Shown in pieces: positions 59,213 through 64,000 of a stretch of 64,000 bases of DNA. The stretch covers positions 1 through 64,000 of the forward strand of contig JACRPO010000020.1 in assembly GCA_016223165.1 (NCBI GenBank). The letters are read 5' to 3'. Both the position numbers and the translations under genes were made by a program. The stretch's first letter is position 1, and each line of letters opens with the position of its first letter. Under the pieces are notes generated by a model. It searched no databases. It saw only the letters and a program-made list of their open reading frames with translations, and was not told where the DNA came from. This stretch comes from Burkholderiales bacterium. Its GTDB lineage: Bacteria > Pseudomonadota > Gammaproteobacteria > Burkholderiales > Burkholderiaceae_C.

Positions 59213-60823
59213 ATGAACACGCCCGCCGCGTTCGCTCCCCTGGTCGAGAACCGCGTCTTCCGTGGCCTGTGGATCGCCTCGCTGGCGGCCAACCTGGCGA
59301 TGTGGATGCACGATGTCGCCGCCGCCTGGCTGATGACCTCGCTCACCACGAGCCCCGTGATGGTGGCCCTGGTGTCCACCGCGGCCAGCCTGCCGGTGTT
59401 CCTGTTCGGCCTGCCGAGCGGCGCGCTGGCCGACATCGTCGACCGCAAGCGCTTCTTCGCCGCCACGCAGCTGTGGGTGACGATCAACGCGTTGGTGCTG
59501 CTGGTGCTCGTGTCGACCGACACGCTGTCGGCGCCGCTCCTGCTGCTGCTCACCTTCGGCAACGGCATGGGGCTGGCGATGCGCTGGCCGGTGTTCGCCG
59601 CCGTCGTGCCGCAGATCGTCACGCGGGTGCAGATGCCGCAGGCGCTGGCGCTGAACGGCATCTCGATGAACCTGTCGCGCGTGGCCGGGCCGATGTTCGC
59701 CGGCGCGCTGCTGGCGGCCATCGGCGCGGGCGCCGTCTTCGCGCTCAACGCATTGCTGGCGGTGGCCTCGCTCTTGCTCATCCTGCGCTGGAAGAGCGAG
59801 CCGCGGGCCAGCGCGCTGCCCGGCGAGCGCTTCCTCGGCGCCATGCGCGTGGGCCTCAACTTCGCGGCGCAGTCGCCGCGGCTGCGGGGCATCCTGCTGC
59901 GCATCTTCCTGTTCTTCGTGCAGGTGGCTTCGCTGTCGTCGCTGCTGCCGCTGGTGGCGCGCGGGCTGCATGGCGGTGGGCCGGGCACCTTCACGCTCAT
60001 GCTCTCGGCGCTGGGGGTCGGGGCCGTCGTGGCGGCGCTGCTCTTTCCGCGCTGGCGCGCGCGCTTCAACCGCGACCAGTTCGTGCGCTACGGCATCCTC
60101 GTGCATGCGGCGACCACCTGCCTCATCGTCGCGGTGCCCGAGATCTGGCTGGCGCTGCCGGCGATGCTGGTGGTGGGCATGGCCTGGATCTCGGTGGCCA
60201 ACTCGCTCACCATCTCGGCGCAGGTGGCGATGCCCGACTGGGTGCGCGCGCGCGGCATGGCCATCTACCAGATGGCGCTGATGGGCGGCGCGACGGTCGG
60301 CTCGCTGCTGTGGGGGCAGGTGGCCGCGTGGTTGGGCGTGAACGGCGCCGTGTGGGCAGCGGCCGGCTTCGGCCTCGCCGTGCTGCTGTCCACGCAGCGC
60401 CTCACCGTGGAAGGCGAGCGCGAGATCGACTTCTCGCCGGTCAGCGTCTCGGGCCCGCCCGAGCCGCAGGTGGCGGTGGCACCCGACGACGGGCCGGTGA
60501 TGGTGACCGTCGAATACCAGATCGACCCGGCGCGCGCCGGCGAGTTCGCCGAGGTGATGCAGCGCACGCGCCGCGCACGCCTGCGCCAGGGAGCGCTGTC
60601 GTGGGGCCTGTTCCGCGACGTGGCCGTGCCCGGGCGCTACATCGAGTACTTCGTCGACGAAACCTGGGTCGAGCATCTGCGCCGGCTCGAGCGCTTCACG
60701 GCCTTCGATGCCGAGCTGCGCGGCCAGCGGCTTGCCTTCCACGTCAACGCCGAGCCGCCGGTGGTGCGCCGCTACGTGGGCGACGCGCACCTGCCGCCGG
60801 CCGACCTGCCGCCGGTGCACTGA
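59213..60823 (+). CDS. MFS transporter (MFS_3/EntS-like) with C-terminal ferredoxin-like domain
   Basis: A 536-residue protein. Residues 1-405 form about 12 spans with the MFS loop GALADIVDRKRF between spans 2 and 3; the start (RVFRGLWIASLAANLAMWMHDVA) resembles the MFS_3 group of enterobactin-type exporters. Residues about 425-520 form a soluble domain (MVTVEYQIDPARAGEFAEVM, WGLFRDVAVPGRYIEYFVDE) like antibiotic-biosynthesis monooxygenase (ABM) folds. Such fusions exist in Proteobacteria; the role of the appended domain is unknown. Substrate not assigned. Confidence 0.85.
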   Translation: MNTPAAFAPLVENRVFRGLWIASLAANLAMWMHDVAAAWLMTSLTTSPVMVALVSTAASLPVFLFGLPSGALADIVDRKRFFAATQLWVTINALVLLVLVSTDTLSAPLLLLLTFGNGMGLAMRWPVFAAVVPQIVTRVQMPQALALNGISMNLSRVAGPMFAGALLAAIGAGAVFALNALLAVASLLLILRWKSEPRASALPGERFLGAMRVGLNFAAQSPRLRGILLRIFLFFVQVASLSSLLPLVARGLHGGGPGTFTLMLSALGVGAVVAALLFPRWRARFNRDQFVRYGILVHAATTCLIVAVPEIWLALPAMLVVGMAWISVANSLTISAQVAMPDWVRARGMAIYQMALMGGATVGSLLWGQVAAWLGVNGAVWAAAGFGLAVLLSTQRLTVEGEREIDFSPVSVSGPPEPQVAVAPDDGPVMVTVEYQIDPARAGEFAEVMQRTRRARLRQGALSWGLFRDVAVPGRYIEYFVDETWVEHLRRLERFTAFDAELRGQRLAFHVNAEPPVVRRYVGDAHLPPADLPPVH

Positions 60824-60830
60824 GGCACGC

Positions 60831-61202
60831 TCAGCGCTCCGGCCGCAGCCACAGCCACGTGCCCACGGCCAGCATCAGCGCCGGCACGCCGAGCTTGACG
60901 GCCAGCGGCGCCGGCGTGAGCGCGATCAGCGCCGTGCTCAGCGCCATCGTCAGCGTCGAGGCCCACTTGGCGCTGCGCGGCACGGCGCGGCGGTCGCGCC
61001 AGCGCCGGATCGCCGGCCCGTGCTTCGGATGATCGAGCAGCCACTGCTCCAGCCGCGGCCAGCCGCGCCCGCCGGCCCAGGCGGCCACGAGCAGGAAGGG
61101 CACCGTCGGCAGCCCGGGCACGAAGATGCCCACCAGCCCGAGCAGCAGGGCTGCCCCCGCCAGCGAGCGCCAGAGGACGAGCTTGACGGCGCGGCGCAGC
61201 AT
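60831..61202 (-). CDS. YbaN/DUF454 family membrane protein
   Basis: A 123-residue protein with three hydrophobic segments. GLVGIFVPGLPTVPFLLVAAW and the downstream WLLDHPKHGPAIRRWRDRRAVPRSAK pattern identify the DUF454 (YbaN) family. These proteins are widespread, inner-membrane and uncharacterised. ATG 61202 is used; no strong ribosome site is seen. It is convergent with the MFS gene (7 bp between stops) and divergent from the gamma-glutamyltransferase gene. Confidence 0.87.
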   Translation of the reverse strand: MLRRAVKLVLWRSLAGAALLLGLVGIFVPGLPTVPFLLVAAWAGGRGWPRLEQWLLDHPKHGPAIRRWRDRRAVPRSAKWASTLTMALSTALIALTPAPLAVKLGVPALMLAVGTWLWLRPER

Positions 61203-61374
61203 GGACCCGATGCTACGGGGCGCGGGCGGCGGGTCCGCAGGGCCGATCGCGGGCGCGATCGCCGGCCCGAACACGACCCGACGGCGCGTTCCGACCTTGG
61301 CGGCACGCCGTCTTCGCGCGGGCCTTAGGATCGACGCCCCGCCCCGCCCGTCCCCGAGCCAAGTCCACCGCCCG

Positions 61375-62997
61375 ATGAACAACCCCTTCGACTGGGGCAC
61401 CGGCTACGCCAGCCGCCGCTCGCCCGTCTTTGCGCGCAACATCGTCTCCACCTCGCACCCGCTGGCGGCGCAGGCCGGGCTGGCGCAGATCCAGGCGGGC
61501 GGCAATGCCGTCGATGCGGCCATCGCCGCCGCGGCCATGATGACCATCGTCGAGCCGTGCAGCAACGGCCTCGGCTCCGACGCCTTCTGCATCCTCTGGG
61601 ACGGCCGGCAGCTGCACGGCCTCAACGCCAGCGGCACGGCGCCGGCGGCGTGGACGCGCGAGTACTTCATGCGCAAGTACGGCGCCGAGGCGAAGACACC
61701 GCCCAAGCGCGGCTGGGATTCGGTGACGGTGCCCGGCGCCGTGGCGGGCTGGATGGCCCTGCACGAGCGCTTCGGCAAGCGCGCCTTCGCCGACCTGCTG
61801 GCGCCGGCCATCGAGGCCGCCGAGCGCGGCTACGCAGTGCCGGTGATCGTGCAGCAGAAGTGGACCAATGCCGCCTCGCTGCCGGAGATCACGCAGCAGC
61901 CGGGCTTCGCCGAGGTGTTCCTGCCACGCGGACGGCAACCCGCGGTCGGCGAACGCTTCACCTTCTCCGAAGCGGCGCGCACGCTGCGCCTCATCGCCGA
62001 GACGAAGGGCGAGGCCTTCTACCGCGGCGAGGTGGCCGCGGCCCTTGCCGCGCACGCCCAGGCGCACGGCGGCGCGATGACCGCGGCCGACCTGGCGGCG
62101 TACCGGCCCGAGTGGGTGGGCACGGTCTGCACACGCTACCGCGGCCACGAGCTGCACGAGATCCCGCCCAACGGGCAGGGCATCGCGGCGCTCATCGCGC
62201 TCGGCATCCTCGAGCACTTCGACCTCGGCGCGCTGGCGGTGGACGGCGTGGCCAGCCAGCACCTGCAGATCGAGGCGATGAAGCTCGCCTTCGCCGACGT
62301 CTACCGCCATGTCGGCGACGCGCGCACGATGACGCTGACGCCGGCGCAGATGCTCGACGCGGCCTACCTGAAGAGCCGCGCGGCGCTGATCGATGCGAAG
62401 CGCGCGCAGGACTTCGGCCCCGGCCACGTGCCACGGGGCGGCACCATCTACCTCAGCGCCGCCGACGCGAGCGGCATGATGGTGAGCTTCATCCAGAGCA
62501 ACTACATGGGCTTCGGCTCCGGCGTCGTCGTGCCGGGCTACGGCGTCAGCCTGCAGAACCGCGGCCACGGCTTCACGCTCGACGCCAGCCGCGCCAACGT
62601 GGTCGGCCCCGGCAAGCGGCCGTTCCACACCATCATCCCGGCCTTTCTGATGAAGGACGGCGCGCCGGTCATGAGCTTCGGCGTCATGGGCGGCGACATG
62701 CAGCCGCAGGGCCACCTGCAGACGCTGGTGCGCATGCTCGACTACCGCCAGCAGCCGCAGGCGGCCTGCGACGCGCCGCGCTGGCGTTTCAGCGGCGGCC
62801 TCGTCAACGCCGAGCACGGTCTTGCCGAGGCCACGGTGAACGGGCTCCGCGCGCTCGGCCACCGCGTCGAGCCCTTCGCCGACAGCTACCAGGACTACGG
62901 CGCCGGCCAGTTCATCTGGCGCCTCGGTGACCCGAAGGTCGAGGGCTATGCGGCGGCGAGCGACCCGCGCCGCGACGGGCAGGCCGCGGGCTTCTGA
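61375..62997 (+). CDS. Gamma-glutamyltransferase family protein
   Basis: A 540-residue N-terminal-nucleophile hydrolase. The self-cleavage/nucleophile Thr357 is in PRGGTIYLSAADASG, with SNYMGFGSGVVVPGYG and RPFHTIIPAF downstream; the N-terminal half shows GGNAVDAAIAAAAMMTIVEP. It lacks a signal peptide, unlike classic periplasmic Ggt, so it may act in the cytoplasm on gamma-glutamyl or related amides. The frame extends upstream but MNNPFDWGTGYASRRSPVFA is the conserved start. It directly abuts the EamA transporter gene. Confidence 0.92.
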   Translation: MNNPFDWGTGYASRRSPVFARNIVSTSHPLAAQAGLAQIQAGGNAVDAAIAAAAMMTIVEPCSNGLGSDAFCILWDGRQLHGLNASGTAPAAWTREYFMRKYGAEAKTPPKRGWDSVTVPGAVAGWMALHERFGKRAFADLLAPAIEAAERGYAVPVIVQQKWTNAASLPEITQQPGFAEVFLPRGRQPAVGERFTFSEAARTLRLIAETKGEAFYRGEVAAALAAHAQAHGGAMTAADLAAYRPEWVGTVCTRYRGHELHEIPPNGQGIAALIALGILEHFDLGALAVDGVASQHLQIEAMKLAFADVYRHVGDARTMTLTPAQMLDAAYLKSRAALIDAKRAQDFGPGHVPRGGTIYLSAADASGMMVSFIQSNYMGFGSGVVVPGYGVSLQNRGHGFTLDASRANVVGPGKRPFHTIIPAFLMKDGAPVMSFGVMGGDMQPQGHLQTLVRMLDYRQQPQAACDAPRWRFSGGLVNAEHGLAEATVNGLRALGHRVEPFADSYQDYGAGQFIWRLGDPKVEGYAAASDPRRDGQAAGF

Positions 62998-63987
62998 GTG
63001 TCCCCAGGGACGGGCGCGGAACTCCCGGGCCGGCGTGCGGGGCGGGCCGCGCGCGCCGTGCGCTTCGTGCACGGCCGCCTGAAGGGCGCCGCGCTGCCGC
63101 GGCACGGCCTCGGCACGGGCATCGCGCTCGCTGCCTTCGGCGCCGTCGCCTTCTCGGGCAAGGCGATCATCGTCAAGCTCGCCTACCGGCACGGCGTCGA
63201 CGCGGTGACGCTGCTGATGTACCGCATGCTCTTCGCGCTGCCGATGTTCGCGCTGCTCGCCTGGTGGGGCGGGCGCGGGCGCCCGGCGCTGAAGCGGCAC
63301 GACTGGGTGGCGGTGCTCGCCCTCGGCTTCTGCGGCTACTACCTCGCGAGCTTCCTCGACTTCGCCGGCCTGAAGTACGTGAGCGCGAGCCTCGAGCGCC
63401 TCGTGCTGTACCTCAACCCGACCCTCGTGCTGCTGCTCGGCTGGCTGCTCTTCCGGCGCGCGGTGAGCGCGCGCCAGATGGCCGCGATGGCCGTGAGCTA
63501 CGCCGGCATCGCGCTCGCGTTCGGGCACGAGCTGCGCTTCGAGGGCGCCGATGTCAAGGCGAGCATGACCGGCGCCGGACTCGTCTTCGCCAGCGCGCTC
63601 TCGTATGCGGTGTACCTCGTCTACAGCGGCCAGGTCGTGAACCGCATCGGCTCGCTGCGCCTCACCGGCGCGGCCACGAGCGTGGCCTGCGTGCTGTGCA
63701 TCGGGCAGTTCGCGCTGCTGCGCCCGCTCGCCGCCGCCGAGGTGGCCGAGCCGGTGCTCTGGCTGTCGCTGCTCAATGCCGTGGCCTGCACGTTCGTGCC
63801 GGTGCTGGCGGTGATGCTGGCCATCGAGCGTGTCGGCGCCGCGGTCACGGCGCAGACCGGCATGATCGGCCCGCTCGCGACCGTGGCGATGGGCGTGACG
63901 CTGCTCGGCGAGCCGCTCAACGCCTGGATCGTTGCCGGCACGGCGCTCGTGCTGGCCGGCGTGTGGCTGCTGGCGCGCAGCCGGTAG
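62998..63987 (+). CDS. EamA/DMT-family transporter
   Basis: A 329-residue protein with ten predicted spans in two EamA repeats (LAAFGAVAFSGKAIIVKLAYR near residue 50, GAGLVFASALSYAVYLVYSG near 195). DMT transporters export amino acids or metabolites. GTG 62998 directly follows the gamma-glutamyltransferase stop (TGAGTG); the first 40 basic residues may be an over-extension, with a later GTG possible. Coupling to the gamma-glutamyltransferase suggests export or uptake of a related amino compound. Confidence 0.88.
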   Translation: MSPGTGAELPGRRAGRAARAVRFVHGRLKGAALPRHGLGTGIALAAFGAVAFSGKAIIVKLAYRHGVDAVTLLMYRMLFALPMFALLAWWGGRGRPALKRHDWVAVLALGFCGYYLASFLDFAGLKYVSASLERLVLYLNPTLVLLLGWLLFRRAVSARQMAAMAVSYAGIALAFGHELRFEGADVKASMTGAGLVFASALSYAVYLVYSGQVVNRIGSLRLTGAATSVACVLCIGQFALLRPLAAAEVAEPVLWLSLLNAVACTFVPVLAVMLAIERVGAAVTAQTGMIGPLATVAMGVTLLGEPLNAWIVAGTALVLAGVWLLARSR

Positions 63988-64000
63988 CTGATAGCCCCAA

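Overview
The window is a very GC-rich stretch (roughly 70 percent) of a bacterial chromosome with tightly packed genes. The gene families point to a betaproteobacterium of the order Burkholderiales: a tripartite tricarboxylate transporter pair (TctB/TctA), a 3-hydroxybutyrate dehydrogenase beside a DUF3734 patatin, a Burkholderiales-type gene next to recJ, and a glycine-riboswitch-controlled gcvTHP operon. The genus cannot be fixed from the sequence alone; the Rubrivivax/Leptothrix/Ideonella side of the order is a guess. No tRNA, rRNA, insertion sequence, prophage or CRISPR array was seen, so this reads as ordinary chromosome with a few accessory loci.

Layout. 1-4 kb (minus): YeeE/YedE sulfur transporter (cut by the window edge), beta-carbonic anhydrase, patatin phospholipase, ECF sigma factor, 3-hydroxybutyrate dehydrogenase. 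4-6.4 kb (minus): EgtD, a secreted DUF302 protein and a secreted cupin. 6.6-11.8 kb (plus): a 1704-residue pseudokinase/AAA/GAF/histidine-kinase protein. 11.8-15.9 kb (minus): di-heme peroxidase, DoxX-like and YHS proteins, DinB-like protein. 16-20.6 kb: a coupled operon (alpha/beta hydrolase, DedA, ATP-grasp ligase) divergent from an OlsB-like/OlsA-like acyltransferase pair. 20.7-26.7 kb: Cys-cluster orphan, Crp/Fnr regulator, two-component system, glgC. 26.7-29.8 kb: lipoprotein esterase and an MgtE-like transporter. 29.8-34.9 kb (minus): gcvT-gcvH-gcvP behind a tandem glycine riboswitch. 35-36.4 kb (plus): gluQRS and an FKBP prolyl isomerase. 36.5-40.8 kb (minus): PHP phosphatase and lolC-lolD-lolE. 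40.9-43.7 kb (plus): conserved hypothetical and recJ. 43.8-47.5 kb: a membrane-anchored tandem SagB-type oxidoreductase divergent from a PQQ-type sugar dehydrogenase. 47.6-52.6 kb: GH24 lysozyme facing a MoxR-DUF58-VWA operon, then an HtrA-type protease. 52.7-57 kb (plus): TatD nuclease, DNA-deoxyinosine glycosylase, spermidine-synthase-like protein, GspE-type ATPase. 57-64 kb: TctB/TctA, MFS transporter, YbaN-like protein, gamma-glutamyltransferase, EamA transporter.

The most unusual feature is a high density of short tandem repeats at gene boundaries. Some duplicate a gene's last codons together with its stop (patatin 3 copies, HtrA 2 copies, recJ a 6-bp array); others multiply start codons (sugar dehydrogenase, DedA, TatD). 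Repeats inside coding sequence have periods of 6, 9 or 12, whereas 8, 10 and 29 bp periods appear only between genes, as expected if slippage is frequent and frame is selected. The best candidates for a new functional system are the five-gene lipid/ligase locus at 16.0-20.6 kb and the membrane-tethered SagB-type protein at 43.8-46.2 kb.
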